From CAVUOA01 sp963742955 (GTDB taxonomy: Bacteria; Bacteroidota; Ignavibacteria; Tepidaquicellales; OLB5): a stretch of DNA of 64,000 nucleotides. The translations under genes were made by a program, and so were the position numbers. Below are positions 54,375 to 63,947 of the stretch, piece by piece. Location of the stretch: assembly GCA_963742955.1 (NCBI GenBank), contig CAVUOA010000008.1, forward strand, positions 1,364,001-1,428,000. The letters run 5' to 3'. The notes beneath the pieces are model-generated. The model was not told the origin of the DNA and did no database searches. It saw only the letters and a program-made list of their open reading frames with translations. Within the stretch, counting starts at the first letter, position 1. Each line of letters starts with the position of its first letter.

Positions 54375-55211
54375 ATGAATAAGAATATTACAAAAATTCT
54401 GATTGTTTTATTGATTTCGGTTTTTCTGTTTCCTGCATTTTCACAGGCGCAGATAAAAACGTACACTTACAAGAAATTTAAACCGCCTGCAGTATCTGTA
54501 GAGCTTCTCTTTAATTACTCGCAGCCTATTGCTCATTTATTCAGTGATATGACCAGGTTCTTTTCGTTTGACGGTTACGGCGTTAAAACCGGTTTCGGAA
54601 GCGAAATTAATGTTAAGCTGAACGCAGATAAAAAAGGCAGGATTACACCCTATGCAACTATCGGCTACAACTTGTTTCTTGGAAGCGGTGATAATGCATA
54701 TATCGATTCCAACATAATGAACATTTACCCGCTGAAGGGAAGCAGTATATACGGTCCGGTTTCGGGCACCTCTAAAATGTTTATTCATGATTTCAATTTC
54801 GGACTCGGCTTCTCTTATACATTTGTTAATAAAACAAGGTGGACTCCTTTCCTCGGCGCCGATTTAGATATGCATTTGCTTTTTGGAACATACAGGCAAA
54901 CTCCTAACACAGTTGTTGGTCCCGGAACTACTGCTGAAGTTTCTTATACAATGAAACAGGCGGTCAGGTTCGGATTCGGTTTAGGCGGAGGCATTAGCCT
55001 CAGAGTTGCTCAGCCGGTTGGTTTTGTTTTTGAAACAAAATATAAATTTGCAAATTTACTGGGCAAAGATACTCAGGTTTCAACCGAACTTAACAAGTTC
55101 TATTTGAACGATAAAAAAGCCACCGATTTGAATACCAATATTGTAAAAGACAGGCAGATTGATTACCTGCAGTTCTCTCTTGGAATTGCCTTTTATATAG
55201 GAAAGAAATAG
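54375..55211 (+). CDS. Outer-membrane beta-barrel protein, second of a pair
   Basis: 278 residues with signal peptide (ending SQAQ) and the same strand pattern and landmarks as the preceding gene (YATIGYNLFLGSGDNAYIDS, FGTYRQTPNTVV, FGLGGGISLRVAQPVGFVFE, ending SLGIAFYIGKK). No SD-like site is visible close to the ATG at 54375. Function unknown; a paired barrel unit such as this may form a surface complex (inference). Confidence 0.78.
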   Translation: MNKNITKILIVLLISVFLFPAFSQAQIKTYTYKKFKPPAVSVELLFNYSQPIAHLFSDMTRFFSFDGYGVKTGFGSEINVKLNADKKGRITPYATIGYNLFLGSGDNAYIDSNIMNIYPLKGSSIYGPVSGTSKMFIHDFNFGLGFSYTFVNKTRWTPFLGADLDMHLLFGTYRQTPNTVVGPGTTAEVSYTMKQAVRFGFGLGGGISLRVAQPVGFVFETKYKFANLLGKDTQVSTELNKFYLNDKKATDLNTNIVKDRQIDYLQFSLGIAFYIGKK

Positions 55212-55218
55212 CAAGAAT

Positions 55219-56456
55219 TCAGATACTTGCTTCTTCCACTTTTCGAAGAAGCAAGTATCCTGCTAAAAAGAAAACCGAAATAGAAAGCACCGCAAACCGT
55301 TCACTCCCGGAAAGCCAGCTAACCAGCCCGAATGTCAATGGTCCGAGTATTGTTGATGTTTTTTCAAACAGGCTGTAAAACCCGAAAAACTCTGTCTTCT
55401 TATCATCCGTTATTAATGTTGACATAAAGCTTCTCGATAAAGCCTGAGATGAGCCAAGGAAAAATCCTGCAAATGCGCCTATTATCATGAATGAAGTTTT
55501 TCCCTGGCTTACAAAAACAGATACCGTAAGAATTACCCATCCCAAAATAGTTAAGCTTAATATTTTCTTTGTCCCGAACTTATCCGCTAATAAGACCGAA
55601 ACAGGTATGAACCTATAAGCGCCGTTATCTGCACAATCACAAAAAATATTACAAGCTCAAGAATTGTAAACCCTAATGTTGTTTGAGCGTATATGGCGGA
55701 AAAAAATATAACCGTATTAACACCGTCAATATATAGAAAATAAGAAAACAGGAATTTGCGGAGATTAGTGTACTGCTTAATATGTTTAATTGTATCCGAT
55801 ACACGGCTCACGCCTATTTTTATAAAATCAAATAAATGTTTTTCATCTGAAGCCGGCAGCGTTTTCTTTTCTTTAACGAACAGGAAAATCGGAAGGGAAA
55901 ATAACAGAAAAAGCGCAGAGCAAACAAGGAAAGTCATCCTGGGAGCATCCTGCAGAATAAATACAGCCGCCAGCGCAGCCAAAGAACCCAGATATCCGAT
56001 TGCATACCCTGCTGAAGATACCTTATTATAAAACTCAGGTATTGTAATTTCTTTTAAAAATGCATCGTAGAAACCAAGTCCCGCCTGGAAACCGATATTT
56101 GCGGCTATAAACAGAAGCATTCCTTCGGTAACCATGCCCTTGCCGACAAAATAAAGCATTGCAGTTGCAATTATGCATAATGCTGTAAAGAAGGCTAGAT
56201 ATTTTTTCTTGCTCGAGTAGAAATCGGCTGCTGCACCAAGCACAGGGCTTAAGACAGCTACAATTATCATTGAAATGTTGATTGATGTTGACCAGTAGAA
56301 ATCGGCTACCGGCCGGTCCATCGCAACAACCTTCTTAAAATATACTGCATATACAAATGCCACAACAATAGTTGCAAATGATGAGTTTGCAAAATCGAAC
56401 ATAGACCAGTAAAATACAGTCTTGTTAAACCATTTTTTGCTTACTGCTTCCTGCAT
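55219..56456 (-). CDS. MFS transporter, Atg22/UMF1 type (one frameshift)
   Basis: The N-terminal piece (55587-56456) starts VFYWSMFDFANSSFATIVVA, the UMF1/Atg22-like signature, with about eight membrane helices. The C-terminal piece (55219-55545) has four helices and GKTSFMIIGAFAGFFLGSSQ, then ALSRSFMSTLI, also typical. They join near 55605-55612 where one base seems missing: the sequence before ends IGSYLF and the sequence after reads VLLADKFGTKKILSLT, the MFS loop. The corrected protein is about 412 residues with 12 helices. Substrate unknown. Confidence 0.85.
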
Positions 56457-56477
56457 TAAAACTTATGTGAAGTTAAA

Positions 56478-56957
56478 TTATTCTTCAGGATTCGTTTTTG
56501 ATTTTGTTGTTTGTGTTATTAACCCTTTTCCTGTTTTTGTAATTTCGCCTTTTTCAAGCAGGCTGTTCAGTAAAGAGTCAAGTATACCGTTCACAAATTT
56601 TCCTGAGTTTCTTGTGCTGTAGTCTTTAGCGAGGTCAATAGCTTCATTGATAGAAACCTTTGGAGGGATTTCTTCAAAATAAAAAAACTCGCTTAAGCAC
56701 ATTTTGATGATGATAAAATCGATTAACGCAATCCGCTCGATGTCCCAGTTATCGACAGTCGTTTTTATGAGGTCATCGTACCTGTCTTTGTTATCAATTG
56801 AAAGATGAATCAGTCTCTCTGCAAAAACATAGCTGTCTTTGTCACCTATATCCTGCATCAGGTCAGCTTTTATTTTCTCGATTGGGTCTTTGGAGAGTTC
56901 CTGCGCGTAAAGAACCTGGAGCACTTTTTCCCGTATTTGCCTTCTTGTTTGAGCCAT
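56478..56957 (-). CDS. nusB: Transcription antitermination factor NusB
   Basis: 159 residues, all helical. RRQIREKVLQVLYAQELSKD is the conserved start; DNWDIERIALIDFIIIKMCL and PPKVSINEAIDLAKDYSTRN, followed by SGKFVNGILDSLL, are the family's core motifs. NusB with NusE binds boxA RNA and supports rRNA antitermination. The tail is Lys/Thr-rich. It lies between the MFS gene and the YdcF-type gene, all on the minus strand. Confidence 0.95.
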   Translation of the reverse strand: MAQTRRQIREKVLQVLYAQELSKDPIEKIKADLMQDIGDKDSYVFAERLIHLSIDNKDRYDDLIKTTVDNWDIERIALIDFIIIKMCLSEFFYFEEIPPKVSINEAIDLAKDYSTRNSGKFVNGILDSLLNSLLEKGEITKTGKGLITQTTKSKTNPEE

Positions 56958-56982
56958 ATAATAGAATATCTTCTAAATTAAC

Positions 56983-58062
56983 CTATCCGATTCCAAATAG
57001 CCAGAACAAAATTAATGCAAAGCTCTCTTTCATGCTGTATGAAAATGTTGATTCTGCCGAAAGCGGTGTATCTGATGCAACCGTGCGGGCTTTGATATTA
57101 AAAAAACTGCACATCTGGCTTGAGCGCAGCAGGTGAAAATTATCAGTAATTAATATTATCTCTTTCCAGTTGTTTTTCCGGTATAGATTTTTCTCAACAA
57201 AACCAATCTGCTCAAGAGTTGAGTTTGACCTGTTTTCTACAATAATGTTTTTTTCATCGATTCCTTTTTTAAGAAGCTCGTTTTTTGCAACGTCTGCCTC
57301 AGTCATCTCTCCCGGTGAGCCTCCGCCGGTAAGCACAAGGAAGCCGATGTTTCCGTTTTTATAAAGCTCGTATCCTTTATTTATTCGCTCACGCAAAACG
57401 GGTGAGGGACGGTTGCCTCCCCAAACTGCGGCGCCCAGAATTACACCTGCATCGTATTTTTTGTTTGCGAGCGTATTGTAATCGTCTTTATAATAATAAA
57501 CAGTTAAGAAAACCGTTAAAACACTCAGAAGCATTACAAAAATTGTCAGCCAGATACTTCTGAAAATATAATATTTCTTAAGCGCAGAAAAAGCAATTAC
57601 CGAGTATGATATGGCAAGAAAAACCTTAAGCACTCCGAATAATGATAAAGTAATTGTCTTTGTGCTTTTAGTACCAAGCTGAACGAAATTTCCCGTAAAC
57701 TTATCCATTGCTTCGGAGCCCGGAAGAAAGATGGAAATTACAAGAAGAATTGTAAGCAGAATGGTAATAATAACAAGCACAGTTAAAGCTTCTTCTTTTA
57801 CTTTTTCAAGGTGTCTTAAAATGTTTATGAGCGATACTAAGGAAAGAATAAATATGAGCAGCCAAAGCAGGTTGCCGGTATAAAATATGTTAAAATTTTT
57901 CAGGAACTGGCTGAAAAATACAGAAGAGAAAAAGCTCCCCGTTGAAATATTATAGTAGTATTTATAAAGCTCCATTATTATAAACGTAGCAAGCTCGAAT
58001 ACCAGCAGTTCGAAAACCAGCAAACGCTTTACAAAAAGAGCTTTTTTATGAAGAACAGCCAA
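56983..58062 (-). CDS. YdcF/DUF218-type membrane protein
   Basis: 359 residues: about five or six N-terminal membrane helices (to about 205), then a DUF218 domain. Its motifs are YDAGVILGAAVWGGNRPSPV, LRERINKGYELYKNGNIGFL, VLTGGGSPGEMTEADVAKNE and IIVENRSNSTLEQIGFVEKN. The family includes ElyC/SanA/YdcF, linked to envelope polysaccharide metabolism and vancomycin sensitivity. The catalytic role is not established. Confidence 0.88.
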   Translation of the reverse strand: MAVLHKKALFVKRLLVFELLVFELATFIIMELYKYYYNISTGSFFSSVFFSQFLKNFNIFYTGNLLWLLIFILSLVSLINILRHLEKVKEEALTVLVIITILLTILLVISIFLPGSEAMDKFTGNFVQLGTKSTKTITLSLFGVLKVFLAISYSVIAFSALKKYYIFRSIWLTIFVMLLSVLTVFLTVYYYKDDYNTLANKKYDAGVILGAAVWGGNRPSPVLRERINKGYELYKNGNIGFLVLTGGGSPGEMTEADVAKNELLKKGIDEKNIIVENRSNSTLEQIGFVEKNLYRKNNWKEIILITDNFHLLRSSQMCSFFNIKARTVASDTPLSAESTFSYSMKESFALILFWLFGIG

Positions 58063-58549
58063 CTTTTCCTGTTAATTTCTTATAATTCACTCTGCAAGTT
58101 GATGAAAAACTTTATCATAATAAACAAAAAAATTTATATATACTATCTTAGCCATACCCCATAACTTAAGTTATGAAATTAAGTTCCTGAATATAACTGA
58201 CTTGTCCTGAAAAACCGCAAAACAAGTTATAAAATCTTCAAAAATAATTTTGTTAATTTAAACTGTTTTCGCAGTTTTTTCTAAATATGCAAAAACAAGT
58301 TACCAAATATATGAATTTTGGCTTTAAGCCTGCCCTATGACAAAGAACAAAGCCAACTGCAAATATAACTGATTTTATCAGGGAAGTCAAGTTAATAATT
58401 CTTGAATATGAGAATGATGAGGATTAATGATTGTTTTTAAGCAAAAAATAAAATATTAGTTGCTGCCTTGAAATCGGACTTGATTAGTCCGATTTTAATT
58501 TTTATAATTGCCTGTAAATCTTTTTTTCTAATTAACCTATATTAAAATA
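58063..58549. other. Intergenic region between divergent genes
   Basis: 487 bases without a gene. It contains a perfect palindrome CATAACTTAAGTTATG (58160-58175), CTGAAAAACCGCAAAACAAG (about 58207-58226) and AAAACAAGTTACCAAATAT (about 58302-58320), which relate to the intergenic repeat family at 5981 and 29041. Both flanking promoters must lie here; none was unambiguous. Confidence 0.5.
58155..58320. repeat. Intergenic palindromic repeat, copy 3 (diverged)
   Basis: Palindrome CATAACTTAAGTTATG plus the CTGAAAAACCGC word, spaced similarly to copies 1 and 2. Confidence 0.5.
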
Positions 58550-59353
58550 ATGTTCAAAAATTCCGCTTTACTCTTCTTTTCAATTTTTATGATTTTATTT
58601 TTAAATTCAAACTCTTATGCCAACGAAAGAAAATTCACCTACGTTTACCAGAGTTCTGTTCTTGAGATGAATTCAAAGGAGCTTGAAATCTGGTCAACTC
58701 CGCGGCTGGGAAAGGATAACGGCTATTATGCGGCGCTCGATAACAGGCTTGAGTTTGAGGTGGGCTTAACCAAACGGCTGCAATCAGCTTTTTACATTAA
58801 TTTTTCAAATGTAACCGGCGATAACGGTACCGGGGTGAATTCTACCAAGTTCGATTTTCAGGGAATCTCAACCGAATTCAAATATCAAATTTCCAACCCC
58901 TACACAAGCGCTCTGGGATTTGCTGTTTACGGCGAGCTGGGCTTAAATACCGATGAAGTTGAATTTGAAACGAAATTAATTTTTGATAAGAAGATTAAGC
59001 GGACAACTCTTGCTCTGAATCTTACCGCCGAACCGGAATGGGAGCTTAGCCCGGGGAAAACGGAAAACGAGTGGAAGCTCGGCGCAAGCTTTGGATTGAA
59101 TTACGAAATAAGCTCGGCTTTCTCTGCCGGAATTGAATTGATGAATGAAAACGTAATCGAGGAAGAGGGCGGATTGGAACACTCGGCGCTGTTCGGCGGA
59201 CCTGTGGTTTCATATTCCGCCCCCACGTGGTGGGCAGCGCTTACCGTTATGCCGCAAATAGCGGCGTTTAAGGGTAAATCACCCAACAGCGAGCTGAATC
59301 TTTCTGAATTCGAGAAGTTTCAGACAAGATTGATATTTTCGTTTGCATTATAG
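58550..59353 (+). CDS. Predicted outer-membrane protein
   Basis: 267 residues: signal peptide (about 1-24, ending SYAN), then a chain of amphipathic strands (LEFEVGLTKRLQSAFYINFS, TSALGFAVYGELGLNTDEVE, WKLGASFGLNYEISSAFSAG) ending in FQTRLIFSFAL. The strand pattern and terminal Phe/aromatic suggest a small beta-barrel. No family was recognised with confidence. It is followed by a dispersed hairpin repeat at 59363. Confidence 0.7.
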   Translation: MFKNSALLFFSIFMILFLNSNSYANERKFTYVYQSSVLEMNSKELEIWSTPRLGKDNGYYAALDNRLEFEVGLTKRLQSAFYINFSNVTGDNGTGVNSTKFDFQGISTEFKYQISNPYTSALGFAVYGELGLNTDEVEFETKLIFDKKIKRTTLALNLTAEPEWELSPGKTENEWKLGASFGLNYEISSAFSAGIELMNENVIEEEGGLEHSALFGGPVVSYSAPTWWAALTVMPQIAAFKGKSPNSELNLSEFEKFQTRLIFSFAL

Positions 59354-59362
59354 AAAATTGTC

Positions 59363-59382
59363 ATTCCCGCGAAAGCGGGAAT
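59363..59382. repeat. Dispersed CCCGCGAAAGCGGG hairpin
   Basis: ATTCCCGCGAAAGCGGGAAT, the same family as 10028, 20525 and 20652. Confidence 0.65.
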
Positions 59383-59420
59383 CCGGAATAATATGGATTT
59401 AATTATTTACAAACAAAAAA

Positions 59421-59454
59421 AGAGATTCCATCTTTAAATAAAGATGGAATCTCT
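59421..59454 (-). terminator. Terminator after SBBP-repeat gene
   Basis: AGAGATTCCATCTTT (59421-59435) pairs with AAGATGGAATCTCT (59441-59454); on the minus strand it is followed by TTTTTTTG. It lies just beyond the stop at 59479. Confidence 0.75.
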
Positions 59455-59478
59455 AAATAATAATTAAAATCTCAATAA

Positions 59479-61098
59479 CTACTTAATTAAAATCATTTTC
59501 TTTGTATCGGTATATTGACCTGCCTGCAGCCTGTAAAAATAAATCCCGCTTGAAAAGTTCGAAGCATCCCAATTTATTTCATAACTACTGGTTTTCAAAT
59601 ATTTATTAATTAAAACTGCTATTTCCCTGCCGAGGATGTCTACGATTATGCATTTTACATTTGAACTTACTGGAACACTAAATTTTATTTTTGTATTTGG
59701 ATTAAAAGGGTTAGGATAGTTTTGATATAATTTATAATTGTTAGTGATATTATTCTGGCTGTTTATTATGCCATTTACCTGAGAGTATTTTAATGTCAGC
59801 ATCTGCGGACTTATTAAACCAAGCGGGTCTTTACTTCCGGTTATATATATATTATTATGTTTATCTAATCTAATTGAGCGAGGAACAGAGTTAGTGCCGG
59901 CATAACCTGTGAATGTTCTCCACTTTAAAACGCCTGAGCTGTCATATTTTGATACTCTAATCTGAGTGGTATTTTGGTCTGTTATCGCACCTGAAAGATA
60001 TATATTATCATTATTATCGATATCTCCAAAAGTGAATTGGGATGCCAGGGTATCGCTAAAGTCTATTTTATGCCAGATGGAATCCCCCTCATTTGTATAT
60101 TTTCTAATTAGAGTCCCGGCACGGGATGTATCACTTTCATGAGAGTAGCCGCTGATGATAATATTATTGTTTTCATCTGCGCAAACATAGTTTGATTGTA
60201 TCCAGCAATTCATTGCCTCTCCGGGTGCAACTGCTCGTACCCAGTGCAGTAATCCTGAATTTGAATATTTAATTGTAAAATAACCTCTTCTGTTTGCTGA
60301 GTAAAATGTATAACCTGTGATAATTACATTATTATTTTTGTCAAGCGTCATAGATTCTGCTGTACTATAATAACTGCTGTTTGAATATGTATTTGCCCAT
60401 TTTTGATTGCCTGAAGAATCATATTTAACGGTAACAGCTTTTGCGTCACATTCGCCCGTTATGTAAATATTACAGTTCTCATCAATTCTGATATCATTAA
60501 CATCAGTACCAATGTCACCTGACCCGTAAGCTCTTGTCCAGATGCTGTCACCGTCTTTTGTATATTTTATTGTGGTGTAGATTCTCGCATCGTAATTGTT
60601 AATTGTAATAAAACCTGAAACATAAACATTCCCTGCATTATCAACTGCTATCTTTTGTGCTTGGTCGTAGCTATGAATTGGTCCATCATAGTATTTTACC
60701 CACTGTTCAACCCCATTTGAGTTGTACTTGACAGTGCAGAAATCAAACATTGTTCCATACCTGGTTCTGTAGCCGGTTATATATACATTTGATTGATTGT
60801 CAGTTGTAATTGCACTTACAATACATGTGCCTGTACCGGATGCCGGAAATAAAGATATCCACTGCCGTATTCCGCCCGGGGAGTATTTAATTGTGCAATA
60901 ATCCGTACCCTGATTGATATCCTCGTATCCGGTAATATAAACATTTCCCGAATCGTCCAAAGCTAACGCAATTGCTCCGGAATTATAGGTATTGGAATCA
61001 GGATACACCCTTTCCCATTCAAGTGTCGGCTGTGATAATAAAATGCCTCCGAAGAAAATTTCTGCGGTAAGAAGTAAGAAGATGTATGTTTTTCTCAT
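59479..61098 (-). CDS. SBBP beta-propeller-like T9SS-secreted protein
   Basis: 539 residues. Signal peptide, then a repeated unit of about 50 residues with the SBBP signature D-x-x-G-N-V/I-Y-I/V-T/S-G followed by TIKY. Examples are DDSGNVYITGYEDINQGTDY, TDNQSNVYITGYRTRYGTMF, VDNAGNVYVSGFITINNYDA, DENCNIYITGECDAKAVTVK, and KHNNIYITGSKDPLG; at least seven copies, consistent with a beta-propeller. The C-terminus is a T9SS sorting domain (LYQNYPNPFNPNTKIKFSVP ... DTKKMILIK). Secreted or surface protein of unknown binding partner. Confidence 0.9.
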   Translation of the reverse strand: MRKTYIFLLLTAEIFFGGILLSQPTLEWERVYPDSNTYNSGAIALALDDSGNVYITGYEDINQGTDYCTIKYSPGGIRQWISLFPASGTGTCIVSAITTDNQSNVYITGYRTRYGTMFDFCTVKYNSNGVEQWVKYYDGPIHSYDQAQKIAVDNAGNVYVSGFITINNYDARIYTTIKYTKDGDSIWTRAYGSGDIGTDVNDIRIDENCNIYITGECDAKAVTVKYDSSGNQKWANTYSNSSYYSTAESMTLDKNNNVIITGYTFYSANRRGYFTIKYSNSGLLHWVRAVAPGEAMNCWIQSNYVCADENNNIIISGYSHESDTSRAGTLIRKYTNEGDSIWHKIDFSDTLASQFTFGDIDNNDNIYLSGAITDQNTTQIRVSKYDSSGVLKWRTFTGYAGTNSVPRSIRLDKHNNIYITGSKDPLGLISPQMLTLKYSQVNGIINSQNNITNNYKLYQNYPNPFNPNTKIKFSVPVSSNVKCIIVDILGREIAVLINKYLKTSSYEINWDASNFSSGIYFYRLQAGQYTDTKKMILIK

Positions 61099-61599
61099 AA
61101 CAGCCCCCTTTCCCGGTGATTGAGGACATCAGGTATAAGTCCCGGGGATTGTTAATCGCTGTTTTTCAAAATAAATATAATTTAGTTTATATAAGAACAC
61201 AATACAGAAACACGGGCTTTATTTACAAGCTAAGTACACAAAGGTAAAATCAGTTTCTTTTATAATGCGTTATTAAAATCCTCACCCCCGCTCCCCTCTC
61301 CGAATTCGGAGAGGGGGCTGGGAGGAGATGACGGGGGGAATAAAAAACCTTAAGGTGCTTTAGCATTAAAACCTTTAGAGATTCCATCTCTCTAAAGCGC
61401 TGGGCTAATGTGTGTTTTTCACAAGTTTAATCTGTGAATCCCCGCGGCGGAGTGGCTCACTCGTTTCCTTCCCCTTCGGCCTGCTCCGGTACTGCATCGG
61501 AGGGAGGGTTAGGGAGGGGTGTCATATCTTGAAATTCGTCCAATTATTACGTAATTTAATTATGTTCTTTGACAGAATATTTTTGGTTCACGTTTAAAA
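61099..61599. other. Intergenic region between SBBP gene and riboswitch
   Basis: About 500 bases with no gene. Contains a CTCACCCCCGCTCCCCTCTCCGAATTCGGAGAGGGG-type hairpin at about 61281-61330 (EcoRI-like centre), a CTTTAGAGA...TCTCTAAAG hairpin near 61372-61397 whose AGAGATTCCATCT part recurs in the terminator at 59421, and GC-rich short repeats near 61440-61520. Confidence 0.5.
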
Positions 61600-61792
61600 A
61601 TCGCTGTTTTTACAGCGGTGTGATTAAAAGGGAATCCCGTGAAATTCGGGGACTGTCGCGCAACTGTGAACAGGCAAAAACTTAAGTTATGGCGTCTGCC
61701 AGCCACTGTCTAGCCTCAATTCAGATGGGAAGGTAACTTAAGTAAGCATTTAAAATGCGTGCCTGTGAGTCAGGAGACCTGCCGGAAATATG
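61600..61792 (+). ncRNA. Cobalamin riboswitch
   Basis: All main conserved blocks are present in order: AAAAGGGAATCCCGTGAAATTC near 61626, GGGGACTGTCGCGCAACTGTGA near 61648, GCCACTGTC near 61702, GATGGGAAGG near 61724, and the B12 box GAGTCAGGAGACCTGCC at 61767-61783. It binds adenosylcobalamin-type ligands and represses the downstream TonB receptor. A TTAAAACCC (61831) / GGGTTTTA (61885) pair followed by T residues could be the expression-platform terminator. Confidence 0.93.
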
Positions 61793-61896
61793 TCTCAGCA
61801 TGCCTTCGCGGAAAAAGGTATTGAGTATAATTAAAACCCCGTTTTTATATTCTTATTCATTTACCGCCGGAGGATATAAAATCAGGGTTTTATTTT

Positions 61897-63885
61897 TTGA
61901 ATAAGCTTTTATACATATTACTTTTTATTACAGGCGGCGCGGTTTATGCGCAGTCAACTGCGTCCGTAAATGACAGCGTCGTGACGGAAGAAATTCTCGT
62001 TACCGCAAACCGTGTTAAAACTACCCCGCTTCTTGCTCCCAATAAAATTGAAATTATCGGGCAAAATTATTTTACTTCACTTAACGGTGATAAATTATCG
62101 GATGCTTTAGACCATACCGAAGGCACGTTCGTCCGCGATTACGGTTTCAACTCCGGCTTAAAGCTCGCTGTGCTGAACTCAACACAGGCGGAGCACACAC
62201 TCATTTTGTATAACGGAATTAAGCTTAACAGCAGCCAGAACTCCGAGTTCGATGCAGGTCTGCTCCAGCTTGATGACATCAGCAGAATTGAAATATCCAA
62301 AGGCGGAGCATCATCGCTCTACGGCACCGAGGCAATCGGCGGTGTCATTAATATTATTACAGGCAGTTCAAAATTTAATAAACCGTTCGGTTTTGAACTC
62401 AAAAGCGAGCTTGGCTCATACGGATATAACAGGTTTTATGCACAGGGGCTCAAACAGGTTTGGTAAAGCAAATAATTCATTCGTGGACCTCAATTATTCA
62501 TTCTCAAATGAGCAGTCAAAAAATAATTATGAATACAATTATTTCGACGGGTTCAGCAATATAAAAAGAGAGCGTGATTACTCCGATTATTCACAGCGCG
62601 CATTTAATTTTGATTTGTTTTATAAATTAAATCAATTCAACCGATTTAAGATACTTTACATTTTACAGCTATAAAGACAGCGGCTTGCCCGGAATTGATA
62701 TCGGTTACGTTTCAACAGCGTCAAGGCAGATTGACAGAGATTTAATTTCATCCGTTACGCTTGATAAAAAGATGAGTAAAGTTACTTCAGTTAAAAGCTC
62801 GGTGTTTCTTATAAATATTCACTTATGAATTATTACGATGAAATTACTTCCGCGCCCGAACCTGTCAACAGCTTTTATAAAATAAATAATTTCGAATCGA
62901 ACAGTGAAATAAAATTAACGCCATCAGAGAAAAGCGAGTTTGATTTCGGTTATGATGTGAGCTATAACACAATGACAAGCAATGAAACCGAAGCATCCAG
63001 GCTGTTCCAGGGCGCGCTGTATTGGGCAGGGAAGGTTGAAATTCATGTACCGCTTGTATCGAAGCTTACGGTGTATCCGTCAGTCCGCTCGGATTATTAT
63101 TCAAACATTAATAAAAACGTGTTATCGGGCAAGCTCGGTATCAATATAAAACCGTTTGAGAAGGCTGATTTCAGTTTAAAATCATCAATCGCCAACAGCT
63201 TCAAGGTGCCTACGTTTAATGAGTTATACTGGCTGGAGCTTGGCAATAAAAATCTTCTTCCGGAGAAATCAATTGAGTTTCGATGCAGGAGTTTATTATT
63301 CATTCAGGTTTTTGGCAGAAAATAAAATCGAAGTTTCATATTTCAATATTAATACAACCGATAGAATTGTATGGACACCCGACGCAAGAGGAGTGTGGAG
63401 ACCGATTAATGTCGGGAAAGTAAATTCCGAAGGAATAGACGCTAGCATTAAAACCGGTGTTAAGCTCTTTAAATACTTTGATATTTCTGCTGGATTGAAC
63501 TACAATTACGCTACTGCGCTGAAGAAGAGCATGGATTTAGTGAATGACCCGGCATTATAACAAACAATTATTATATTTACCGGAGGAATATGTTAAATCA
63601 TCATTGAACCTTGGATTTACTCCGGCTAAAGGAGTAGTAAAACAGGTTTCGCTCAATATTTTTTATACTTTTACAGGTAAACGCTTTATTGACCCTGAAA
63701 ATACAAGGTTTATACCGTATTATGAGCTTATTGATGCCAACTTAAATTTGACTTTAAACTTATTTAAAACAGAAACATCTTTAAAATTCGCAGTTAACAA
63801 TTTTGCAAACGAAGATTACCAGGTGATGTATGGGTACCCCATGCCTCTCAGGAATTATAAATTACAAATAGGAATTAAATATTAA
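61897..63885 (+). pseudogene. btuB: BtuB-like TonB-dependent vitamin B12 receptor, several frame breaks
   Basis: A cobalamin outer-membrane receptor by context (riboswitch) and sequence. Signal peptide with TTG start, TonB box VVTEEILVTANRVKTTP, plug with SKGGASSLYGTEAIGGVINI, then a barrel in five frame pieces ending LRNYKLQIGIKY. Breaks near 62449, 62660, 62815, 63283 and 63555. Removing single bases restores AQGSNRFGKANNSFVDLNY, SIEFDAGVYYSFRF and DPAYNKQLLYLPEEYV. Total length about 660 residues, normal for the family. Error in the consensus or recent inactivation are both possible. Confidence 0.88.
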
Positions 63886-63947
63886 ATCACGTGTCGGGCG
63901 GTACAGCCTTACACTACAAATATTCTTTCATTTAAGGAGATATAAAA

